From positions 124,001 through 188,000 of the forward strand of contig WPIO01000107.1 in the NCBI GenBank assembly GCA_009760855.2: a stretch of 64,000 bases of DNA, given 5' to 3'. The notes below the pieces were generated by a model. That model had not been told where the DNA came from and did not search any database. It saw only the letters and a program-made list of their open reading frames with translations. Positions within the stretch are counted from its first letter, which is position 1; each line of letters starts with the position of its first letter. Source of the DNA: Cristatella mucedo. Its lineage: Eukaryota; Bryozoa; Phylactolaemata; Cristatellidae. Below, piece by piece: positions 11,831 through 23,400 of the stretch. The translations under genes and the position numbers were made by a program.

Positions 11831-13650
11831 GGTCACATTTTTTAGAATTAATTCTAATGTGCTGCTCCTTTCCTAAGAGTAGCATTGACTAAGAGTACCA
11901 AGTGCCAGGAAAATTTCTAATAATGTCAACGTGATGGTAGAAACTACATAATGACAACTATGATACGTTAAAGAATAGTCTTAAAACTCAAGTATGTTAT
12001 AAAAATACCACCGAAAAAATGCAGTCATTTACATTTATAAGCAATAGAATACAACTCTTAAATACGATATCAATCTCAACAGGTATATGACGGCGATTCA
12101 TAAAGATGTGTGTTGTCAGTACGTAGAGATAATATTCAAGTGAATCAAGTGAAACCGTGACGCCGGCATCTCTATCCGATAGAGTCCGGTTGGTAAGTCA
12201 CAGCAGCCCTACACATTTTAGCTTTATCTGCACAGCAGAGTTATTTCTCCTATAAGATTTTATCTCATTCTTGTTGTGGTTTTTTGTGGGGTATAGGCTT
12301 TTTAACTTCTCATATGGCTCCTTGATCGAAATTGCACCGACTTCTGATAAAAATAGCTGACATATTATTGGAAGACTTAGAAATATATTCGTATCATTTC
12401 TTTAGTAATCTGGTAGCAGTTGGCCGGTAGGAGCTATGAATATGATATGAATACACTACACTAGCTAGGATTCGTAGTTGACTGGCTTCGCGATTTTTTA
12501 CTTCTTGAAATTCTAGCTGCTGTGCTGTATCATATTTTCAATTCAATAGAAGGACAATAATTGATATTTGATCCAAGAAACTGTTGGAATTTTATTTCTT
12601 TATTTAAAATACACTTTTCTGGTTTGTATATACTCAACAAGTCTATAGCAGGTTAGTATCGATGCGTTCTGCATATATACAGACTGGTCAAAACCTGGCT
12701 ATCATGACTATGTACAGCTGTTCCAAAATGAGCAGGATATTATCGCTATATTCTGCTCTCAGGAATAAATCTGAAAACTCGAGCTTTCTGCTAGACCCAT
12801 AAGGCTCCTGATTATTGCAGTACTCAGTGGACGCCGATGCAACAGTAGTGAGGCCCAGTCAGTGAGACAGTCAAGCTCAATTAAGCATCGGATACACTTT
12901 TCCAATGTTACCAGCAGCAACACTTCGTGTAGCACACCCTAGCGGTTCTCTCTCTCTCTCTCGCTCTCCTTCTTGCTTGCATTTTCAATTCCAGCAATGC
13001 TCTGTTGTGGTAATTTGATGTCAGCTACGGTCTCTATGATTTCTTTACACAGGTGAATTAACTTGAATTGTCTATTAGGCCTACGTTGATTATTGAGATT
13101 CTTGATCATGGCGGCTTTGGACCAAACAAGTAACACCGAAGGTAAGTGGCTGCCTTAAGACTTCAATTCTCTGAAGAACATGAATTGCCAAAATTGAGAA
13201 TAGTTTCATTGACAGCAGCTTTCGAATTATAGGGAACAGCGAAACAGCACAAGCAGCTGCAATGCACCACATTCCTTTCCAAAAAGGTAATGTATCAGTA
13301 GAATTTTTGTTACCAAGTGTTGAAGTTTTTCTTGAATTAGGGAACAAGCCTGCAGATTTCTAATCACTCTCAGCCTGATTTCACTGCCAGGTTGGACTAG
13401 AAAGATCAGGTACAGACCTTCCGCGAAAAGTAGACCTTGCGATGTTTATTATTACGCACCTGGATCTGGAATGAGGCTGGTAGGTGTTTTCTGATTGGAT
13501 TTTCTGACCACATGCTGCCAACTGAAATACTTGAGCGTTGAGAGAAGGAGCTATGCAACACCTAGTCTTCCAAGCACTTACATAACTATTCGTCGGAAGG
13601 CTGGGGATCCTGTACAGGTTTTTCTTGCCTAGTCATGATCTAGATCGGGT
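11831..13650. other. No gene seen
   Basis: Mostly unique sequence. A short (TC)n tract lies at 12947-12968. Minus-strand frames at 12939-13347 have no recognisable domain. Confidence 0.4.
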
Positions 13651-13818
13651 GAGCCGTAATGGGTCAGTAAGTAAGGCGGCCACTTTTCATGACCTCAGCC
13701 CCGAGGTCTCGGGTTTGAATCCTGTGGTGGACGATCCTTTATCGCCACTGCAAGCGGTGGTAATAACCGTAAAGGCCCTATCTTTCTCTATACAAAAAGA
13801 GGCTGTTAAATCAGCTAG
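13651..13818 (+). mobile_element. SINE-S, full-length copy
   Basis: It matches the 10035 copy end to end: GAGCCGTAATGGGTCAG head, AAGGCGG, GGTTTGAATCC box B, GGACGATCCTTTATCGCCAC body and TTAAATCAGCTAGC end. It is the cleaner copy at box B. A reading frame that crosses it is a chance frame. Confidence 0.85.
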
Positions 13819-13894
13819 CATTTCATTTTTGATTTTTTTTTAGATCGGGTAATAAGACCTTTGCTAATTTAATAGCTCTGTTGGCATTGTCATA

Positions 13895-14005
13895 GAAAAA
13901 CCTTACAGGCTACTACCACCACTTGCAGTTAGCAATGAATTATCATCTAAATGCTGGATTCAAACCCACGGTCGTAAAAGGACCTAACCATATGGGCTAC
14001 CAAAT
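13895..14005 (-). mobile_element. SINE-S, partial, minus strand
   Basis: The minus strand has GGTTTGAATCC (box B) and a central CAAGTGGTGGTAGTAGCC-type stretch matching the SINE-S body. The head and 3' end are degraded. It lies 77 bases from the plus-strand copy at 13651, making a loose inverted pair. Confidence 0.6.
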
Positions 14006-15611
14006 ACTAGTTAAGGGGTAACGAACAACACATGAAGTGCTGCTTCCTGTTTTCTGTACTTTTCCACTGCACCTCATGCGATTAGGCTAAGTTACGGATC
14101 ACATTGTAAAAATGTCAAACGAGAGTCACGATGCAGACTTTTAAAAAACAATAAAGACGCTATTTACACTGCAAAATTATTATCGATTGAAATCCTGACT
14201 TCGCACTCATCGAGCCTCTCCCTCAGAGCGTCTGTTGCTACCCCGGTTTTTAAGTTTTCTTGGACTAACTTCTTTGGCAAGCCGGAAGCGGCTGCAAACT
14301 TTTCTTGAGCTGGCCCCAAATATTGCCTTTTTTCTTTCCAACCGACGTTGTTGTGGGCTATCTTGGGCTGGCCTTACCCGGACAGATATTTTTCGTTCTT
14401 ATTCTACTTGTCAATAAACACTCTAACTAGTGTCCGTCCGCCTGCTTGGCTTTTGCAATATTAATCAAATTGAGAATATTAAAGAATATTCTTAAAACGC
14501 ATCTGTTTATTACAGTATTTCATCGGTGTTGGTTTTCCCTCTTCGCATACATGCACCTGCTTGCACTATGCCTACTGCTGCCGGATGTTACATCAAGATT
14601 TAAAATCGAACGTCACAAGATTTAAAATTGTTGAGTAGGACTTTCTATTGGGTTAGGAACCAAGTTCAAAATTCTTTCTTAAATTTTGTAGAAGTTTACA
14701 TTTCTGAACCTTTCACATCGAATGAGGATACTTCTCTGTATCAGTGTAGAAGTAATCGATTGTCTCTACCAGTTCGCTGGTCGTTTGATGCGAATTTTTG
14801 AGGACAAGTTGGTTTGATTGATCTTCGTCGAAATGAACTGGACGACCTGAACGTGGTGCGTCTTCGAGGTCAAAATTTCCATTTTTGAACTTTGCATTAT
14901 AATCACAATGGTTCTTTCAGCTATGGTGCCCTCTCCATCGGCAGCACAAATGTCATTAGCAGCTTTGGCGGCATTAGATCCTTGATTAATTGAAAAAAGA
15001 AGCAAATGTCAAAAAAGCTTATTTTCTCAACTTGACATCACATTTCACGTATCTGAAAGTAAAGAAAATAATTAACTCACACAAAAACCATAATTCAGGT
15101 AAAACTAAACGTCATCTTTCAAGTGACACGAATCATTATATCTAAATATTTAGTTACATGCTGAATGTCAAAAGTTAACAAACGGCGAAAATTTACTTGT
15201 CAAAACGATATAGCATCTCCAAAGTTCTTCAAAATAGATTGAATTGTTTAAGGGTGGTATAAACATGCATTGTTGTTATTATCATTATTATATAATTTTT
15301 TTCAGTTTGCCTCACAGTTCACTTTGACCTGCCACCAGACGTGGACATTTTTCTAGCTAAGCCTCAGCAGTCTACTTTTCAAGCTACCTAACCATCTCCC
15401 TTGGTAGTAACATTTAGTAAATTATAATTTTGCCTAATTTGTAATTTATGCTTACGATAATTATTTTTTTTGATGTAAATTGCATGGAAATTCAGAGCCT
15501 TTCCCAATTTTTTTTAAAGAAAATTTGGTTTTCAGAGACATTGCCTACACTTCTCATGCTGTCACTTAATTTGAAGTTTCTTTTCACAAATTGTATTTGT
15601 TTTATTTTCAG
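14006..15611. other. No gene seen; upstream side of the host gene
   Basis: This region should contain, or be intron before, earlier exons of the host gene, because the exon at 15612 starts inside a codon. I could not identify a convincing upstream exon. A 60-codon frame at 14235-14417 is possible but lacks a clear acceptor and donor pair. Confidence 0.4.
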
Positions 15612-15842
15612 CGATCTCGGGTGGAAATTAGGAAATATCGTAAGTAGAATTATCTTTTTAATCGTTGACCACTACTTCAATACATTTGATGCCAAGCAAA
15701 ACATTCTCATAGATTTTCAAAAATTGCAGTTGCTGCAAATCCATGTGATGGATTGTCTTGTGAAGATTTTAATTTCACAAGCAGATGCATTGCCGGACCT
15801 CCTTTTGAATTTCGACAAGAACCCGAAACATCGAGGAACATG
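15612..15842 (+). CDS. Host gene, first visible exon
   Basis: The acceptor is a pyrimidine-rich run ending TTTTATTTTCAG and the donor is TG|GTATGT. The exon encodes DLGWKLGNIVSRIIFLIVDH and continues for 76 codons to NPKHRGT. The base composition is clearly less AT-rich than the flanks. It starts with the last base of a split codon, so at least one earlier exon exists. The open frame extends 164 bases upstream, but that part is the poly-pyrimidine-rich intron and not protein-like. Confidence 0.75.
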
Positions 15843-17424
15843 GTATGTTTTGTTTTCATTTTTATTTAATGACATTCTGTATTATTAATGATAATTTTCA
15901 ATGCCGGATAGCTTGATATGCTTCTTGTAACAGTCACAGTTGATGTTTCTTGCTAAATATGCACCACCAACGGTATACAATGCTTAATTCAATCAGATCA
16001 GATGAAGATTTCACTAATTTAGGTCACCTAGTACAACTGCAGACATGGGTAGAGTGTCTCTTCTTGTTCTGCTCGATCTTTCGGCAGCTTTTGATACCAT
16101 CGATCACAAAGTACTTCTAGAGCGCCTCTCATCTCGCCTGGGCATCACTGGCACTGCTCTGCATTGGTTCAGGTCCTATCTCAGTGGGAGACTCCAGAGT
16201 GTTGACGTGAATGGACAAAGATCATCTGAAGTACCTCTAAAATATGGAGTACCTCAGGGCTCTGTGCTAGGTCCGGTCCTTTTCACCGTTTATACTCTCC
16301 CTCTCGCTGATGTGATTGACAAGCACAATCTAGGCTTTCACTTCTATGCGGATGACACTCAGTTGTACCTTTGCTTTGATCCCTCCCAGCCTTCGAGCAC
16401 CTCAAATTCTCTCAACTCACTTGCTGCATGCATTGATGACATCCGATCATGGATGGCAGCAAATTTTCTAAAACTAAACGATGATAAAACTAACTTACTA
16501 GTTATGGGCAAACCTAGTGTTATTCAGAAATTGGAAAGGCTGACTTTCAAAATTGGCTCTGCCAGCATATCTCCAGTTGCATCAGCTCGTAATCTAGGTG
16601 TCATATTCCAAAGCGACCTCTCGTTAGACGACCACATCAGCTCCACAGTCAAATCAGCCTATTTTCAGCTTCATAACATTGCTAAAACTAGGGCTTGTTT
16701 AGATAAGGATACCACGTCCAAGTTGGTCCATGCATTCGTGACATCTCGTCTCGACTTCTGCAACTCACTGCTTACTGGCCTACCAGCATGTGCGATCAGG
16801 CGATTGCAGCTGGTGCAAAACTCTGCAGCTAGGCTTGTCTGTCGTGAGCGTCGCAGTTGCCACATTACTCCACTTCTCGCCGACCTGCACTGGTTACCAG
16901 TAAAGCAACGGATTGACTTCAAGGTTTTGTCGCTCACTTTTAGGTCTCTTCATTCTATGGCTCCAGCTTATCTTTCAGATATACTACCCCATCAGGCAAA
17001 GCATCGTACCACTCGCTTTTCGGAATCCAACAGTCTAGAAATACCTCGTACAAACCTCAAATCCTTTGGAGACCGTGCATTTAGCTCGTATGCTCCCACA
17101 GCCTGGAACTCCCTCCCGACCTGCATCACAACATCCCCCGACCTGACCACATTTAAAAGAAACTTAAAAACATACCTATTTAGGACAGCATTTAGTGGGT
17201 CCTTGTGATTCGTCCTCGATGTTCTTATGCGTGCTGACACTGTTCATGCTGCCACTAACCACATTTGCATGCTGACCCAGTGCATGTAACCCCTAACCAT
17301 GTTATTCATTTTGTTTGTTTTTCAAGCATGATTTTACTTACTATTCTATTGCGTATCACTTTGCAGCAAATGTAAAGCGCCTAGAAAGAGATTAAGTTCT
17401 CTGAGGGCGCTTTATCAAGTGCAA

Positions 17425-17465
<41 letters not shown>

Positions 17466-20400
17466 TAAGTAGCAATCGTAAGACATTGCATTTCTTCCAA
17501 TGATACCCCTGAAATGGCTCTAAATAAGCATTTATCTAATGTTGGAAAGCTTAAAATAAAAAGCCATACCTTGTAACTTTGATTGCCTCTGTGAATATAT
17601 TAAAGATTGTGGGGAGACATGGATGTTCCACCAAAGTCGCACAGTCACAAATTCATCCGATTTAAAAATCCATTTTAAAAGCTTCAGTACTGACAACCTT
17701 CCCACTAGAATGCTGTTCCTCGGTTCCTGGCTGCGCCTCAATGTCTGCATTTAAACAGGTCACTAGTGATGTAGTCCTAAAGCTCGTATCTCAATCAAAG
17801 AAGACAACAAGTCCACTGGACCCTATTCCCACTGTCCTGCTCTTACGTTGCATTGATCTGCTGCTGCCATGCATAACCAACATCATTAATATGTCATTAG
17901 CCTCAGGTCAGGTCCCAGCACCTTTCAAAAAAGCTGTAGTCAGGCCACTTCTCACGAAAGCTACACTAGACCAAGAGAACTTAAGCAACTACCGCCCAGT
18001 CTCCCTTCTACCATTCCTATCAAAGACACCGGAACGGGTCGTGGCAGACCAGCTGAACTCGTATATCGAAACCTCACACCTTGCTAGTAAGTTCCAGTCT
18101 GGCTTTAGAGCTAATCACTCCACAGAGTCAGCATTGCTTCGGGTATACAACGACCTACTTAGGAATGCAGACATGGGTAGAGTGTCTCTTCTTGTTTTGC
18201 TCGATCTTTCGGCAGCTTTTGATACCATCGATTACAAAGGACTTCTAGAGCGCCTCTCATCTCGCCTGGGCATCACTGGCACTGCTCTGCAGTGGTTCAG
18301 GTCCTATCTCAGTGGGAGACTCCAGAGTGTTGACGTGAATGGACAAAGATCATCTGAAGTACCTCTAAAATATGGAGTACCTCAGGGCTCTGTGCTAGGT
18401 CCGGTCCTTTTCACCGTTTATACTCTCCCTCTCGCTGATGTGAGTGCCAAGCACAATCTAGGCTTTCACTTCTATGCGGATGACACTCAGTTGTACCTTT
18501 GCTTTGATCCCTCCCAGCCTTCGAGCACCTCAAATTCTCTCAACTCACTTGCTGCATGCATTGATGACATCCGATCATGGATAGCGGCAAATTTTCTAAA
18601 ACTAAACGATGATAAAACTAACTTACTAGTTATGGGCAAACCTAGTGTTATTCAGAAATTGGAAAGGCTGACTTTCAAAATTGGCTCTGCCAGCATATCT
18701 CCAGTTGCATCAGCTCGAAATCTAGGTGTCATATTCCAAAGCGACCTCTCGTTAGACGACCACATCAGCTCCACAGTCAAATCAGCCTATTTTCAGCTTC
18801 ATAACATTGCTAAAACTAGGGCTTGTTTAGATAAGGATACCACGTACAAGTTGGTCCATGCATTCGTGACTTCTCGTCTCGACTTCAGCAACTCACTGCT
18901 TACTGGCCTACCAGCATGTGCGATCAGGCGATTGCAGCTGGTGCAAAACTCTGCAGCTAGGCTTGTCTGTCGTGAGCGTCGCAGTTGCCACATTACTCCA
19001 CTTCTCGCCGACCTGCACTGGTTACCAGTCACGCAACGGATTGACTTCAAGGTTTTGTCGCTCACTTTTAGGTCTCTTCATTCTATGGCTCCAGCCTATC
19101 TTTCAGATATACTACCCCATCAGGCAAAGCATCGTACCACTCGCTTTTTGGAATCCAACAGTCTAGACATACCTCGTACAAACCTTAAATCCTTTGGAGA
19201 CCGTGCATTTAGCTCGTATGCTCCCACAGCCTGGAACTCCCTCCCGACCTGCATCACAACATCCCCTGACCTGACCACATTTAAAAGAAACTTAAAAACA
19301 TACCTATTTAGGACAGCATTTAGTGGGTCCTTGTGATTCGTCCTCGATGTGCTTATGCGTGCTGACACTGTTCATGCTGCCACTAACCACATTTGCATGC
19401 TGACCCAGTGCATGTAACCCCTAACCATGTTATTCATTTTGTTTGTTTTTCATGCATGATTTTACTTACTATTCTATTGCGCATCACTTTGCAGCAAATG
19501 TAAAGCGCCTAGAAAGAGATTAAGTTCTCTGAGGGCGCTTTATCAAGTGCAATATTATTAATATATATTATTAGTAATATAATAGCAACTGATTCTTAAA
19601 GGATTAGAATACCACTTGCTGTGACCACTCGAGGATCTATCACTATCAATACCTCAAAATGCTTACCAGTTCAATAATAATTCTGATTAATGAAACTTCA
19701 ACGGATATTTTATAGCTGTAAACAGCGAAGTATCTGGCCGTTGAGGAGAACTGAGTTGCAGAATAACGTTAAACATGCACTACCCCGCCCAGTTAAGAAT
19801 TTTCAATATATGCCTGGAAAAGTAATGTATGCATCTTTCTCACAATGCATCCACAGGCTTGCTTGTGCTAGAATTTCTTATTTATGAATGCAATGTTATA
19901 ATGAGGCTTTAAAAAATTAAATTTAAAAAACCCAAGTGTGCTATGTACTTCATTCAACTATGCAGCTTTGAACATAAATACAGGAAAATACACTGTAATA
20001 GTTCTACAGAAGAACGCCCTACACAGATCTCCTTATCAAGACAGGAATTCCAAGTATCGGAGTTGCTTTTAAGCTGTATCCTCCTACTTTTATGTGCGAT
20101 ATCTGCTGAAAATACCTACAACTCATTGACATAACTTGCATAAAACCTATAAACCCACAGTTACATCAATTGGTGCTCCAGCTATTTTACCATTAGGAGG
20201 GGCTGCTTCTTCCGTGGTTTATCTTAAAGAGCGCACAAGATTCAATCGTGTGTAACATTACTTTTAATTTTTCACAGGCTACACAAGCAGAAAAGGAACT
20301 AAATAGTTCTGCTCGAAGAGAAGAGCAGCATTGCTCTACCAGAAGTGATTATAACGAGCCAGCCAATAGAGGCGGTTACCCATGCCCTGATGTAAGTAAA

Positions 20401-23400
20401 AAGAATGTGATTATAATTTGAAATAACGTGGCCTGCGCAGATACATACTATTGCTTAGGCTGATAAAAACCTTTGCAAGCATTATTATTTAAAATTGCAC
20501 CAGCTCATTAGGTGATATTTCGAAAAATTTATTTTTAATTTTCTATGCAAGGTCATGTAGGGTCGTGACTCAATAAAAATGCATCATTTGGTGCACGTCC
20601 AAAAAATCAACTTGGATGAAGTTTGTAAAAGCCTGGAATTCACTCCCGACTTCCTTCATTTCATCCCCCGACTAGACCAAATTAAAAAAATATTAACAAT
20701 GCTACTATTTATGACAGCATTTAGTGAGTCCCTGTGATTCTTCCTTTATGTGCTCATGCGTGATGAAAATGTTGCATGCTGTTGTTAACTACACTTGCTT
20801 GCTGACCCTGTGCATGGCCCACCTAAGACTGCGTGCCGTTTATCAAGCATAATGCCATTACAAATTCTATAGTGTTTCCTTTTCAGCAAATTTAAAGCGC
20901 CTAGAAAGAGATTCAGTTCTCTGTGGGCGTTTTATCCATTGTATTATTCTTATTATTGCAGGCAGGTAAAGAAAAAATTAAAGGGATTTACTAAATGCTG
21001 CTATAAATAAATGCTTTTTCTGGATTTTTAATGTGGACAAGTCAGAAGATGTCTTGCCACAGGTTGGAAGTGATTTACAAACTTAACAGGCATATTAATT
21101 AAGGCACGGTCTCAAAAGAATTTAAGGTTTTTATGATAGTTAAAAACTAAATCCTTCAAAGCAGATCGAACAAGTCTTAACCTTTTGGGGAGTAGACCGG
21201 CATGAGCAATATAATGAAGGGACCTGAAAGTAAGTCACCACAACCTTGAAGTCGATCGGTTGCTTGTCTGGGAGCCAGTGAAGGTCGGCAAGAAATGGTC
21301 TGATGTGGCAACTGTGAGGCTCATGACAAACAAGCCTAGCTGCCGAGTTTGGCACCAGCTGTAAGTGCCTAAGTGCTCTGGCCGGTTAAGCACCAAGGGC
21401 TGAAATTCGAAATCATGACGTGGTGTCACAAGTGTATGGACACATTTAAGTGCTGTATCCCTGTCTAAACATACCCAAATTTTAGCAACGTTGTGTAGCT
21501 GATAGTAGGCAGACTTGACTTAAGAGCTAATGTGGTTGTCCAATGAGCCGTGATGGCCGACTAGGTAAGGTCAAGTGTGTGATCCTTAATCTGAGTAGGC
21601 CTTGCACATGAGCCACGAGAGTCACTGAGTCACTCAATCCACAAAAATCATTGCTGAAGGTGTTAATAAGTTATCACAATAAATACAATACCATCTAAAC
21701 GTGGAACGGTCAATTTCTCGAACACAGAATAGAAAGAAATCCGACAAACCTGAGATCAAGGAGGATTAATTTTCTGGGGGGGGGGTGATAGCCCACTGCC
21801 ATCTTTGGTAGTTCGCCGTCTGGTTAAATCAAGAAAATAAATTTCCTTGGGCTGATGCCTGAATATGTAAAATGACTTGAAGTCAAATTAGGAGTGCTTG
21901 ACGACGGAAACTCTAGCTCCCATTGGGATAAACCAAGGGGTGTGAAGAAAGTTGAAATCAGAAAGGGAAGCGTTTTTTCTTTTCGGGCACTTTACTGACT
22001 TGAGCAGTGTCAGTCAATGCTAGCATGTCAAGACATTTTTCACAAATAAAATTGCTTATTACTGGCTTAGGAAGATTAGATTATCTGGATTATCTGGAGA
22101 TTAGAATATCTGGGGGCTCTATAAAAATACGTGATAATAATTATGATTATCACTAAAATTATCATTAAAGACCACAAAACTATGAGGGAAACTATTTTTT
22201 CAATATTTATATGTGACAATAATTAATATGTATATTGGGTCAAAACTAGCTAATTTAAATGACCGTACGCATTGCGAGTGAATCAAGTGTAGCATTCATC
22301 CATCATAGCATACTAACTAATACCGTGCGGCTACATTTCAAATTTAAATCGCCTATAGAGACTCGCAGCTAGGATTGCCGGATTACAAGCACGTATTAAC
22401 CTGAATATCGACCAGTTAGCCCATGAATGAGATTGCGACACTGAAAGAAGCCTCCTATTACTTTTCGTGTAGAACTGCAAAACCCTGTTAATGTTTCAGG
22501 ATCATCCCTATAGCTGCTGTGAGCTCGTTAATGTCATCACTGAAAGTTAGATAATACAAAACTAATCCTAATTAATAATCATAAACTAATACTAAAACGA
22601 CGTCGGCATACTTTGAATTGATTTAGATAGCAAAATTTAAGCATCGTAACTGCTGGCTTGTCACTTAAAATCTCTTTCATCAGCCGATTGGTAAAAGTTT
22701 GATTAATAAAATCGGATTAGATCCTTATTCGGGTGAATATCACGAAATATCAAGGATAGATTCACAGTTCGTAGCAAAAGGTATACTTGCCATCTAGCAT
22801 CAAAGCACTTGCTACGTGCTATAAACTTGCTCAAGCACTTTGCTTACAATGGAAACCGTAAAATTGTAATATATTGGTTTTCTTTCACATCAGCAACATT
22901 TACTTTAGAAAGAAAATTGCACGTTTTTTTCGCTGGTGTGTAATTCCGAATCCCACTTGGTGGCCGAAGGCAAATATAAAATGAAACTTATTATTTGTGA
23001 AAATTGCTGTTGCTATTTCATATTAAATCAATTGCTTCATTTATCAACCCGGCCCCTTAGTATTAGCAAAACAAATGATAGTCGTTTAGAGTCTCTACTG
23101 TATCTGAAATTGTTCACGTTTTGATATGGCAGGGACGCTTTGATGATAGCGGATGCATTTCTAATTACTAAACGTTATCAATTGTTTCTCAGCCAATCAA
23201 GTGTCTTTTTTAACTGTTTGTAGAGCTTTAACGGAGTCATGGTTCCGTTACCAATGGTTACCATATTATGGCCGGGCAACAGTAATGCTAGCGGGCCAGT
23301 AGCTCTAACCCAGCTGCTTTGTGGGAATGACGCCATTTCATTATCGGCCAATACTCTTATTCTACTACCAGGTGGCTATAAGAGTTGTTCGGCTATCTCT

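Larger units (their letters stand above)
16037..17461 (+). mobile_element. L2-A LINE copy 4, young, in host intron 1
   Basis: It is 5' truncated at the word gcagacatgggtagag, just before polymerase motif A, and complete to the 3' end: 3' UTR from 17209, hairpin 17374-17413, then (ATT)n to 17461. It is close to identical to the neighbour at 17692-19588 across their shared length. It lies in the sense direction inside the host intron between exons 15612-15842 and 19716-19821. Confidence 0.93.
17692..19588 (+). mobile_element. L2-A LINE copy 5, young, in host intron 1
   Basis: It is 5' truncated before the polymerase fingers (first match to copy 1 near 17692) and complete at the 3' end, with hairpin 19502-19541 and an ATT-rich end. 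It lies 230 bases downstream of copy 4 in the same direction. The two differ at only scattered bases, so both derive from very recent insertion or from a local duplication. Confidence 0.93.

Noticed and set aside
13625-13843. 72-codon frame at a SINE-S copy
   Set aside because: It lies across the SINE and ends in its 3' flank; no reason to think it is translated.
15448-15611. Upstream part of the open frame at 15448-15888 as coding
   Set aside because: The stretch is low-complexity and pyrimidine-rich, ending in a strong splice acceptor; the protein-like part starts at 15612.
16671-17240. Minus-strand frames opposite L2-A (82-88 codons, seen at every copy)
   Set aside because: They are shadows of the C-terminal coding region; the sense strand carries the known domains.
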